NCBI RefSeq assembly: GCF_029968035.1 | Contig: NZ_JASCIQ010000037.1 | Coordinates: 22,204-86,203, forward strand | Direction of reading: 5' to 3' | Source of the DNA: Streptomyces cavernicola | GTDB taxonomy: Bacteria > Actinomycetota > Actinomycetes > Streptomycetales > Streptomycetaceae | Length of the DNA: 64,000 bases | In this document: positions 35,804 to 44,327 of the stretch, one piece after another | How positions within the stretch are numbered: position 1 is the stretch's first letter | How the letters are laid out: the number at the start of each line of letters is the position of its first letter | Notes under the pieces: generated by a model | Databases searched by the model: none | What the model saw: the letters and a program-made list of their open reading frames with translations, nothing else | Told to the model about the DNA's origin: nothing | Made by a program: the position numbers and the translations under genes

Positions 35804-36328
35804 TCAGGCCGGTTGCGGTGCGGGCAGGCGCGCACCCACGCGGGTGCGGGTGGCGACGAGCTGGCCTTCCTGCGGGTAGGCGTGCCAGGTGCGCCAGTGC
35901 ACCTGGTCGTCCTGGCGCTGCACCAGGAGTGCGGTGAACGCGTGCGGGCTGCCGGGGAAGACGCCCGCGAGCCCGTTGGGGTGGTCGGAGACCAGGGCGA
36001 GCAATTCCTGGGCGCGGCCTGCGAAGGAGCCGCTCGACATGGTCTCGACGCGGGCGGCGAACTCGTACTCCCAGTCGCCCACGCGCTTGGCGACGCCGAG
36101 CGGAAGGGGGGTGCTGCTGCCCGCGATGCAGGCGACGGTCTCGGAGCAGCTGGAGTCGCCCTGTTCGATGATGACCTGGTGGGAGGCGCCGAGGAGCCTC
36201 AACTGCACTTTGACGTCCTGGAGTTGCAGGTCGAGCGCGGCGAGGGCGGGCAGCGGTTCGCGGCCCAGGGCCCAGGCGAGGTCGTCGGCGCGTGTGTCGG
36301 TGTAGGAGGTCTGCAGAGTCGTGAGCAT
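35804..36328 (-). CDS. DUF2617 family protein
   Basis: 174 residues, soluble. The start MLTTLQTSYTDTRADDLAWALG and the segments HQVIIEQGDSSCSETVACIAG, WEYEFAARVETMSSGSFAGRAQEL and WRTWHAYPQEGQLVATRTRV are recognisable as the actinobacterial DUF2617 family, typically found next to the membrane spermidine-synthase-like gene. No activity is known. The two genes may be cotranscribed despite the 282-bp gap that holds the 39-bp repeat array. Confidence 0.85.
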   Translation of the reverse strand: MLTTLQTSYTDTRADDLAWALGREPLPALAALDLQLQDVKVQLRLLGASHQVIIEQGDSSCSETVACIAGSSTPLPLGVAKRVGDWEYEFAARVETMSSGSFAGRAQELLALVSDHPNGLAGVFPGSPHAFTALLVQRQDDQVHWRTWHAYPQEGQLVATRTRVGARLPAPQPA

Positions 36329-36644
36329 GGGGAGGGCTCCGGGGCATGCGTGGAGGTCGAGCCGGGGCGCCCAGCGTGATGCGCCGATAGGCGCACGGAG
36401 TTGGGGTTCGCCGGCTTACTGCCCACGAGTCGGCCGAGGGCTGCGTGGATGAATAAGAGGGAATCATGAACGGCAGCCCGCCACAGCGTTTTTACCCAAC
36501 TTCGTAGGGTTTCCATCCCCTCGGGTGGTCTCACTGTTCAACTGTTCTGCCGTCTTCGACCAGGCCTGCGAGTCGACCCGACAGGGGGCGTGGGAGGGAG
36601 CATGGGAGAGGCTCGGGGGTTTGGACGCCGGGTGACCAACACCG
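36329..36644. other. Gene-free region upstream of the DUF2617 gene
   Basis: No conserved-looking gene is seen on either strand. The part at about 36440-36520 is richer in A and T than its surroundings and may hold the DUF2617 promoter; no clear -35/-10 pair stands out. Confidence 0.5.
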
Positions 36645-36680
36645 AGGCGCCCGACGGAAGTTGATTCGCGTCGGGCGCCT
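36645..36680 (-). terminator. Terminator after the 38-residue membrane protein gene
   Basis: A perfect 11-base stem, AGGCGCCCGAC (36645-36655) with GTCGGGCGCCT (36670-36680), 28 bases beyond the stop of the small gene at 36709-36825. Confidence 0.75.
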
Positions 36681-36708
36681 TGTACGGCTGTGGATCGGCT
36701 GCCCCGTG

Positions 36709-36825
36709 TCAGCCGCTTCCGCGGCCGCTCCCCTTGTCGCGCGGGCGTGTGGCGCTGACCGCCGCCCCGAGCAGTCCCACGATGAAGACCGCGACGAAGG
36801 CTGCGAACACGATGCCGAAGACCAT
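36709..36825 (-). CDS. Miniature single-span membrane protein (38 residues)
   Basis: A very short gene with a strong GGGGGGTGAGG ribosome binding site before the ATG at 36825 and its own terminator. The product is one membrane span (VFGIVFAAFVAVFIVGLLGA) with a basic C-terminal tail (ATRPRDKGSGRGSG). No family is recognised. A 29-bp sequence 85 bases upstream is repeated upstream of the neighbouring Gly-rich membrane-protein gene, suggesting shared regulation. Small membrane proteins of this kind often modulate larger complexes. Confidence 0.65.
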   Translation of the reverse strand: MVFGIVFAAFVAVFIVGLLGAAVSATRPRDKGSGRGSG

Positions 36826-36909
36826 GGTCCTCACCCCCCTTCGTGTCCCCCGGTGCACGCACCGCTGTGCGTGCGTGTGCACCGGGGATTCCCGCTACTC
36901 CCTTACGTC

Positions 36910-36938
36910 AAAGCGGAGTTGAGGAAGACCAGAGGTTC
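36910..36938. repeat. 29-bp repeat, copy 1
   Basis: AAAGCGGAGTTGAGGAAGAC begins a 29-bp sequence matching copy 2 at 37353-37381 with two mismatches. It lies 85 bases upstream of the 38-residue gene and 61 bases past the stop of the Gly-rich gene. Confidence 0.85.
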
Positions 36939-36951
36939 TCCGGAGAACCTC
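36932..36951. promoter_or_regulatory. Perfect 20-bp palindrome
   Basis: GAGGTTCTCCGGAGAACCTC is a perfect dyad overlapping the end of 29-bp repeat copy 1. It could be an operator for the 38-residue gene or a short terminator stem after the Gly-rich gene, though it has no loop. Confidence 0.65.
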
Positions 36952-36998
36952 CGGGGCTCTCAGCAGGTGCGCGGAAGGCACTCCGGAGCGCGGTCGGC

Positions 36999-37241
36999 TC
37001 AGGAACCGCCGCCTCCGCCACCGCCGCCGCAACCTCCGCCGCCACCGCCGCCACCGCCGCAGGAGGACGAGCTGCCGCACGAGGAGCCGCCGCCGCAGCC
37101 CCCGCCGCCTCCGCCGCCTCCGCCGCCGGCGTACCAGCTACCGCCGCCGTTGCGCCGCGAGCGCCGGTTGGATCCCGAACCGCTCGACACCGCGATGCCG
37201 ATGACCACTGCCAGAAACACCATGATGAAGAAGAACTCCAT
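36999..37241 (-). CDS. Gly/Cys-rich small membrane protein (80 residues)
   Basis: The ATG at 37241 follows AAAGGAGGGAG, a near-perfect ribosome binding site. Residues 4-18 (FFIMVFLAVVIGIAV) form one span or signal anchor, followed by a basic SNRRSRRN segment. The tail of about 45 residues is almost only Gly, Ser and Cys, with four spaced cysteines. The tail recalls the Gly/Cys-rich C termini of TIGR04222-type actinobacterial membrane proteins, but the body of that family is absent. The tail would be disordered and the cysteines could bind metal or cross-link; this is speculation. Confidence 0.75.
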   Translation of the reverse strand: MEFFFIMVFLAVVIGIAVSSGSGSNRRSRRNGGGSWYAGGGGGGGGGGCGGGSSCGSSSSCGGGGGGGGGCGGGGGGGGS

Positions 37242-37267
37242 GTTCCTCTCCCTCCTTTCGTTCCCCC

Positions 37268-37307
37268 GAAGCGTTCTGAAGCGTTCTGAAGCTTTCTGAA
37301 GCGTTGC
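37268..37307. repeat. Four 10-bp tandem repeats upstream of the Gly-rich gene
   Basis: GAAGCGTTCT at 37268-37277 is repeated at 37278-37287, as GAAGCTTTCT at 37288-37297 and as GAAGCGTTGC at 37298-37307. The array is 27-66 bases upstream of the ATG at 37241. A 10-bp period puts all copies on one face of the helix, which would suit cooperative protein binding. Confidence 0.8.
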
Positions 37308-37352
37308 GCTCTCTGTTGTGTGCAGGACAGATCCCCGGCCCCGCGGATCCCC

Positions 37353-37381
37353 AAAGCAGAGTTGAGGAAGTCCAGAGGTTC
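37353..37381. repeat. 29-bp repeat, copy 2
   Basis: Matches copy 1 (36910-36938) with two mismatches. It lies 112 bases upstream of the Gly-rich gene and ends 8 bases before the divergent aminotransferase start, so it could affect either gene. Confidence 0.85.
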
Positions 37382-37389
37382 GGCGCAGG

Positions 37390-38571
37390 ATGACGCCCAT
37401 GACCTCTGCGCCCGAGTCCCGCCCGCTGCTCAACCGCCGCCTGGCCGAGTTCGGCACCACGATCTTCGCCGAGATGTCCGCGCTCGCCCTGCGCACCGGA
37501 GCGATCAACCTCGGCCAGGGCTTCCCCGACACCGACGGCCCCGAGGAGGTCAGGGAGGCGGCGGTACGGGCGCTGCGCGACGGCCGCGGCAACCAGTACC
37601 CGCCGGGCCCCGGCATCCCCGAGCTGCGCACCGCGATCACCGAGCACCAGCAGCGCTTCTACGGCCTCGGCTTCGACCCCGACACCGAGGTCCTGGTCAC
37701 CGCGGGCGCGACCGAAGCCATCGCGGCCACGATGCTGGCGCTGCTCGAACCGGGCGACGAGGTCATCGCCTTCGAGCCGTACTACGACTCGTACGCGGCG
37801 AGCATCGCAATGGCCGGCGGCAAGCGCGTCCCGCTGACCCTCCGCGCCCCGGACTTCCGCCCGGACCTCGACGCGCTGCGCGACGCGGTCACCGACCGGA
37901 CCCGCCTGCTCCTCCTCAACTCCCCGCACAACCCGACCGGCATGGTCCTGACCCGCGAGGAGCTCACGGCCATCGCCGAGCTCGCGGTCGAGCGGGACCT
38001 GATCGTCGTCACCGACGAGGTCTACGAGCACCTGGTCTTCGACGGCGAGCACATCCCTCTGATCTCGCTGCCGGGGATGCGCGAGCGCACGGTCTCGATC
38101 TCCTCGGCCGGCAAGACCTTCTCGTTCACGGGGTGGAAGGTCGGCTGGGTCACGGCTGCCGCTCCCCTGCTGACGGCGGTCCGTACGGCCAAGCAGTTCC
38201 TGACGTACGTCTCTGCGGGGCCGTTCCAGTTCGCGGTGGCCGAGGCGCTGCGGCTGCCGGACGACTACTACTCCGCGTTCCGCGCCGACCTGGGCGCCAA
38301 GCGCGACCTGCTCGCGGGCGGGCTCGCCGACGCGGGCTTCGAGGTGCACCGCCCGCAGGGGACGTACTTCATCACCACGGACGTCGCCGCCCTCGGCGAG
38401 AAGGACGCCCTCGCCTTCTGCCGCGCCCTGCCGGAGCGCTGCGGCGTGGTGGCCGTCCCCAACTCGGTCTTCTACGACGACCCGGAGGCTGGGCGCAGCC
38501 AGGTCCGCTTCGCCTTCTGCAAGCAGGAGAGCGTCCTGCGCGAGGCGGTGACACGGCTCGGGCGGCTGTGA
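37390..38571 (+). CDS. Class I/II PLP-dependent aminotransferase
   Basis: 393 residues (an alternative ATG at 37399 gives 390). Fold-type I aminotransferase: NLGQGFPDTDGPEEV near the N terminus, VTAGATEAIAATML (PLP phosphate region), LLLNSPHNPTGMVLT (PLP-contacting Asn), VVTDEVYEHLVFDG (Asp/Tyr) and SISSAGKTFSFTGWKVGW with the Schiff-base Lys. It is closest in pattern to the DapC/kynurenine-aminotransferase-like subgroup; N-succinyl-LL-diaminopimelate aminotransferase is one likely assignment but is not proven. Single gene on the plus strand, divergent from the Gly-rich gene. Confidence 0.88.
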   Translation: MTPMTSAPESRPLLNRRLAEFGTTIFAEMSALALRTGAINLGQGFPDTDGPEEVREAAVRALRDGRGNQYPPGPGIPELRTAITEHQQRFYGLGFDPDTEVLVTAGATEAIAATMLALLEPGDEVIAFEPYYDSYAASIAMAGGKRVPLTLRAPDFRPDLDALRDAVTDRTRLLLLNSPHNPTGMVLTREELTAIAELAVERDLIVVTDEVYEHLVFDGEHIPLISLPGMRERTVSISSAGKTFSFTGWKVGWVTAAAPLLTAVRTAKQFLTYVSAGPFQFAVAEALRLPDDYYSAFRADLGAKRDLLAGGLADAGFEVHRPQGTYFITTDVAALGEKDALAFCRALPERCGVVAVPNSVFYDDPEAGRSQVRFAFCKQESVLREAVTRLGRL

Positions 38572-38607
38572 GCCCACTGCCCCTCAGGGGCTAGGGGGTG
38601 TCTCCCC

Positions 38608-39351
38608 CTAGCCCGAGAACCAGACCGCGTCGATGCAGTTCTCGCCCTCCGCCGTCCGCTCGACCAGGAACGTCGACTCCTGGCGTTCCTCGCGGCTGTA
38701 GACGCTCAGCGCGCCGTCGGTGAGGGTGTGGAGGAAGGCGTAGTAGTCCGCGAACACCCCCTCGTCCTCCACGTCCTCCTCGTCCTCGAAGTACTCGGCG
38801 CCGGACTCGTCGAGGTCGACGCCCAGGTGGGCCAGTGTGGCGCGGGGGTCGCCGGTGATCTCCAGATCGCTCCAGCCCTCGATCACCAGATCCGGTGCGC
38901 CCGGCACCGCCGCGAGCACCTTCAAGTACGAGGCGCCGAAGTCGCGTTCGCAGACTCCGACGATCCGGGCGTCGGGGAATCGCTTCCGCTGCGCCTCGAA
39001 CGCGTCGTCCAGGGCGCCGCCGAGCCCGTCCTCGACGAGCGCCGGATCGGTGATCTTCACGGTGGAGCCCCACACGGCCACGCTCACCTCGTCGAGGTGC
39101 TCGCGCACGGACGGGCTCCCCGGAAGTCCGAGCCGGGCCGGGGCGTCCTCGCGGCGTACCGCGGCGACCAGGTCGAGGGCCAGCACCTCCGCGCGCGCCG
39201 CCTCGGGATCGTGGGCGGCGACGGCCGTCGGCCGCCGGCTGGGCAGGAGCGGGGGGCCGAACGGCGGCTGGAGGACCACCAGGTGTGCGTGTCCGTGGTG
39301 CCGGATGTCCACCGGGGCGTCGGGCGGGAGGCGAGTGGGTCCGGAGTTCAT
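38608..39351 (-). CDS. Conserved hypothetical protein (possibly DUF6333)
   Basis: 247 residues, acidic and soluble, no membrane span. Conserved-looking segments are HGHAHLVVLQPPFGP at the start, RFPDARIVGVCERDFGASYLKVL in the middle and VFADYYAFLHTLTDGALSVYSREERQE near the end, with an Asp/Glu-rich stretch (YFEDEEDVEDEG) before the last. The pattern resembles a Streptomyces-restricted family I associate with DUF6333, but that is from memory. Convergent with the aminotransferase. Confidence 0.6.
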   Translation of the reverse strand: MNSGPTRLPPDAPVDIRHHGHAHLVVLQPPFGPPLLPSRRPTAVAAHDPEAARAEVLALDLVAAVRREDAPARLGLPGSPSVREHLDEVSVAVWGSTVKITDPALVEDGLGGALDDAFEAQRKRFPDARIVGVCERDFGASYLKVLAAVPGAPDLVIEGWSDLEITGDPRATLAHLGVDLDESGAEYFEDEEDVEDEGVFADYYAFLHTLTDGALSVYSREERQESTFLVERTAEGENCIDAVWFSG

Positions 39352-39490
39352 GGCGGCGAGTATGCCGCACCGCGCCTCGGCATCAACTAGCGGGCGCAGA
39401 AAGCGAGTTGAGGCGCAAGCGAGAGGGCCCGGCCGGGGTGCGCCACGCTGCTGGCGGCGGCCCCGGCCGGGCCCTCTCAGAACTGCTGAA

Positions 39491-40027
39491 CTACTCGTCG
39501 TCCGGCTTCTCCGCCGAGTCGACGTCCTCGACCAGGCCGAGGTGCTCGACCAGCCAGCGCTCGAACTCGATCGCGGCCCGCACCCAGCTGACCGTGGAGG
39601 ACACGAAGTGCTCCAGGCTGACGCCGGTGCCGATCAGCATCTGCGCCTCGCCCACGATGCGGACGGTGGTCGGGCCGCCCTCCTCCTCGTGGGTGTGGGT
39701 GTAGACCTTGGGCCACAGGGTGCGGCGGTTCCACTCGTCCACGGCGTCGAGGATCTGCGCCTTGGACTCGATGGGGTGCGGCCGGTCGTAGAACGTCCGC
39801 ACCGAGAAGACCTGCTGGTCGCCCTCGCCGCGGAACATGAAGTACGTGCGGAAGTTCTCCCACGGCGCCGCGAGGTCACCCTCGTCGTCGACGACGTGCT
39901 TGAGCTCCATCTGGTCCAGGAGCTGCTTCACCAGGTCCTGATCGGGGACGACGGGGCCCGCCGGTCCTTCGGCCTGCGGTTCCGGCTTGGCCCCGAAGTT
40001 CGGAATCGAGGACGGGTCGATGCTCAC
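39491..40027 (-). CDS. YbjN domain-containing protein
   Basis: 178 residues from the GTG at 40027 (MSIDPSSIPNFGAKPEP), which has AAGGGAA eight bases upstream; an ATG at 40069 would add 14 residues lacking that support. The body matches the YbjN/type III secretion chaperone-like fold: WENFRTYFMFRGEGDQQVFSVRTFYDRP, AVDEWNRRTLWPKVYTHTH and TGVSLEHFVSSTVSWVRAAIEFERWL. YbjN proteins are linked to stress and motility regulation in enterobacteria; the role in actinobacteria is unknown. It lies 126 bases downstream of clpB's stop on the opposite side of no other gene, so it may be separately transcribed. Confidence 0.82.
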   Translation of the reverse strand: MSIDPSSIPNFGAKPEPQAEGPAGPVVPDQDLVKQLLDQMELKHVVDDEGDLAAPWENFRTYFMFRGEGDQQVFSVRTFYDRPHPIESKAQILDAVDEWNRRTLWPKVYTHTHEEEGGPTTVRIVGEAQMLIGTGVSLEHFVSSTVSWVRAAIEFERWLVEHLGLVEDVDSAEKPDDE

Positions 40028-40152
40028 CGTGTATTTCCCTTCGTACGGATTGCGCCCATCCTCCACCATCGAAGGGCGGTCGCCGCAACCCCTGACGACG
40101 GCGATCCGCCACGAGCCGAACTTCGGGGTCCGCGCCCCTTACGCCGAGCCCC

Positions 40153-42759
<2,607 letters not shown>

Positions 42760-42823
42760 GTGCGCGCTACCTCCTCGGTCTCTCCCACTACTCAAGCACA
42801 CTGACTGAGTCAACGTGCATAAA

Positions 42824-42844
42824 GTTGAGCCTATTCCACTCAAG
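42824..42844. promoter_or_regulatory. HspR operator (HAIR) upstream of clpB
   Basis: GTTGAGC-N7-ACTCAAG matches the HAIR consensus CTTGAGT-N7-ACTCAAG with two mismatches in one arm. It lies between clpB and the divergent PPOX-family gene, 65 bases from the clpB start and 27 bases from the other start. Additional half-sites (ACTCAAG at 42789-42795, TGAGTCAA near 42807) lie closer to clpB. Confidence 0.88.
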
Positions 42845-42870
42845 GTGCGACCGAGGATACATTCCTGAGC

Positions 42871-43287
42871 ATGGCCATAGACCCCCGAGACCCCGGCACC
42901 GCCTACCTCAGCTTCTGGCGGGAACGGCACGTGTGCACCTTGACGACCCTGCGCCCCAACGGCACTCCCCACGTCGTCCCGGTGGGCGTGACGTACGACC
43001 CGGAGGCGGGGGTCGCGCGCGTCATCAGCAGCAAGTCCAGCAAGAAGGTCGGCAACGTCCTGGCGGGGGGCGTGGACGGGGCGCCGGCCTCCGTCTGCCA
43101 GTTCGCCGGCCGCCTGTGGGCCACCCTCGAGGGCCGCGCCCGCGTCGTGACGGAACCGGAGGCGATAGCCGACGCGGAGCGTCGCTACGCGGAGCGGTAC
43201 GAGCGCACGCCCTCCCCCAACCCGAACCGGGTGGTCATCGAGATCACCCTGACGGGAGCGATGGGCAGCCGAGCCCTGCGCGATTAG
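42871..43287 (+). CDS. Pyridoxamine 5'-phosphate oxidase-like (F420/FMN-binding split-barrel) protein
   Basis: 138 residues. The split beta-barrel pattern AYLSFWRERHVCTLTTLRPNGTPHVVPVGVTYDPEAG and NPNRVVIEITLTGA match the PPOX class of small F420- or FMN-dependent oxidoreductases common in actinobacteria. Its promoter region is shared with clpB and contains the HAIR site, so it might be co-repressed by HspR. Cofactor and substrate are not deducible. Confidence 0.85.
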   Translation: MAIDPRDPGTAYLSFWRERHVCTLTTLRPNGTPHVVPVGVTYDPEAGVARVISSKSSKKVGNVLAGGVDGAPASVCQFAGRLWATLEGRARVVTEPEAIADAERRYAERYERTPSPNPNRVVIEITLTGAMGSRALRD

Positions 43288-43288
43288 C

Positions 43289-43545
43289 CCCCACCCCGCC
43301 CCTTCCCGAAAGTCCTGGCGGACGGCTCCGGGGGCCAGCCCCCGGACCCCCGCTCCTCAAAAGCCGGAGCGGCTGAATTGGGCTGATGCGGGGCCCCGAT
43401 AGGGGCGCGGGGAACTGCGCGACCAGCCACGACGGCGCGGACAGCCGAAAGACAGCCGGGGTTTGGGGGCGCAGCCCCCGGAGCCGTCCGCAGGCCACGC
43501 GGCGGCAGCCGCAAATTGACACAGCCGGGAAGGGGCGGGGAGGGG
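43289..43545. repeat. Intergenic repeat element 2 with terminal inverted repeats
   Basis: Starts with the same 22 bp as element 1 (43289-43310) and ends with an inverted copy (43526-43545, one mismatch over 20 bp). The 37-bp inner block at 43401-43437 (GCGCGGGGAACTGCGCGACC) is the reverse complement of 31983-32019, and 43335-43375 corresponds to the reverse complement of the 32025-32070 part of element 1. At 257 bp it is longer than element 1, with extra hairpin-forming GGGGGCGCAGCCCCCG on the right. It begins one base after the PPOX-family stop. Confidence 0.85.
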
Positions 43546-43563
43546 AGAGAAACAGCAAACACA

Positions 43564-43605
43564 CAGCGGCGCCACCGTGATTCCAGGTTCACGGTGGCGC
43601 CGCTG
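43564..43605 (-). terminator. Strong terminator after the peptide operon
   Basis: A perfect 17-base stem (AGCGGCGCCACCGTGA with TCACGGTGGCGCCGCT plus an outer C-G pair) and an 8-base loop, 46 bases past the stop of the Rieske-like gene. Confidence 0.85.
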
Positions 43606-43650
43606 CAGGGGGAAGCGCCTGGGCGATCTTTTGACGACGGGGGAATCGCG

Positions 43651-43971
43651 TCAGGCACTGCGGGGGGTGGCAGGGATGCTTTCCTCCTCGACCAGCTCGT
43701 GGTCACGCTGGTCGAGGTTGACGAAGATCATTCCGTACCGGATCGCGCATCGCACCGGCTGCGGCGCCCCACGCGGCTTGCGCAGACAGCGAAAGGCGCG
43801 CACATCGTCGTCCTCGTCGTCCCGGACGATCAGAATCGGCTCGCCGAAGAGGGTGACCATCAACGAATCGCCGGGGCCCGGTAGGGCCGTGACGAGGTCG
43901 ATGAAGTGCCACCCGGAACGGTAGGCGGACGCCATCTCGCGCCGGAAGCGGATGTCCTCAGGAACAGTCAT
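43651..43971 (-). CDS. Small Rieske-oxygenase-like protein lacking iron-sulfur ligands
   Basis: 106 residues from the ATG at 43971, four bases after the stop of the peptide gene, so probably cotranscribed. The order of motifs parallels the N-terminal Rieske domain of ring-hydroxylating oxygenases: ASAYRSGWHFIDLVTALPGP, then LMVTLFGEPILIVRDDEDDDVRAF, then GMIFVNLDQ. Where a Rieske protein has C-x-H and C-x2-H ligands, this one has RCLRKPRGAPQPVRC, so a [2Fe-2S] cluster is unlikely. It may be a repurposed domain for peptide or regulator binding. Family assignment is from pattern and needs a profile search. Confidence 0.62.
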   Translation of the reverse strand: MTVPEDIRFRREMASAYRSGWHFIDLVTALPGPGDSLMVTLFGEPILIVRDDEDDDVRAFRCLRKPRGAPQPVRCAIRYGMIFVNLDQRDHELVEEESIPATPRSA

Positions 43972-43975
43972 GTCG

Positions 43976-44197
43976 TCAGGACCAACCCGGGTCGCTAAGG
44001 GACGATTCGGTCTGCGAGGACATGACGGACCACCCCGGGTCATCGGCCATCACATGCCAACCGGGGTCACTGGGGGCAGCAGCGACCTTCGACGTGGGCC
44101 CCGACGCGGCGGTGCCCACGGCCGAGTCCACAACCCCCACCGCGGCTGCGGCGATGAAGGCGACAGCAACCACTGCACGTATGAGTCTCTTGGCCAT
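43976..44197 (-). CDS. Exported short peptide precursor with DPGW repeats
   Basis: 73 residues from the ATG at 44197, with GAGG ten bases upstream. A basic start (MAKRLIR) and a hydrophobic stretch AVVAVAFIAAAAVGVV form a signal peptide, with cleavage likely near residue 31. The remaining 40 or so residues hold three DPGW motifs at 44-47, 53-56 and 69-72, in the contexts DPGWHVM, DPGWSVM and SDPGWS at the very C terminus. There are no cysteines. It is divergent from the LuxR-type regulator at 44328 and followed by the Rieske-like gene. A secreted signalling peptide or processed product is proposed, but no activity is known. Confidence 0.75.
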   Translation of the reverse strand: MAKRLIRAVVAVAFIAAAAVGVVDSAVGTAASGPTSKVAAAPSDPGWHVMADDPGWSVMSSQTESSLSDPGWS

Positions 44198-44327
44198 TAC
44201 CGAGCAACCTCACTTGAAGATGTCGCTTCCTAGCCCCCGCAACAATGACGATGGCTCACACTGCGCCCCCTGCACCACCGGGGCCAGGCATCATGTTCCT
44301 GATATGCAGGAGCCTGGGGGTATTCAT

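Noticed and set aside
36466..36507. 13-codon plus-strand frame (MNGSPPQRFYPTS) with an AGAGGGA just upstream
   Set aside because: Too short to separate from chance and without a neighbouring gene it could lead; it could be examined if transcripts are found here.
44022..44327. N-terminal extension of the LuxR-type regulator by about 100 residues
   Set aside because: It would run antisense through the peptide gene, has no conserved pattern, and a better ribosome binding site precedes the ATG at 44328.
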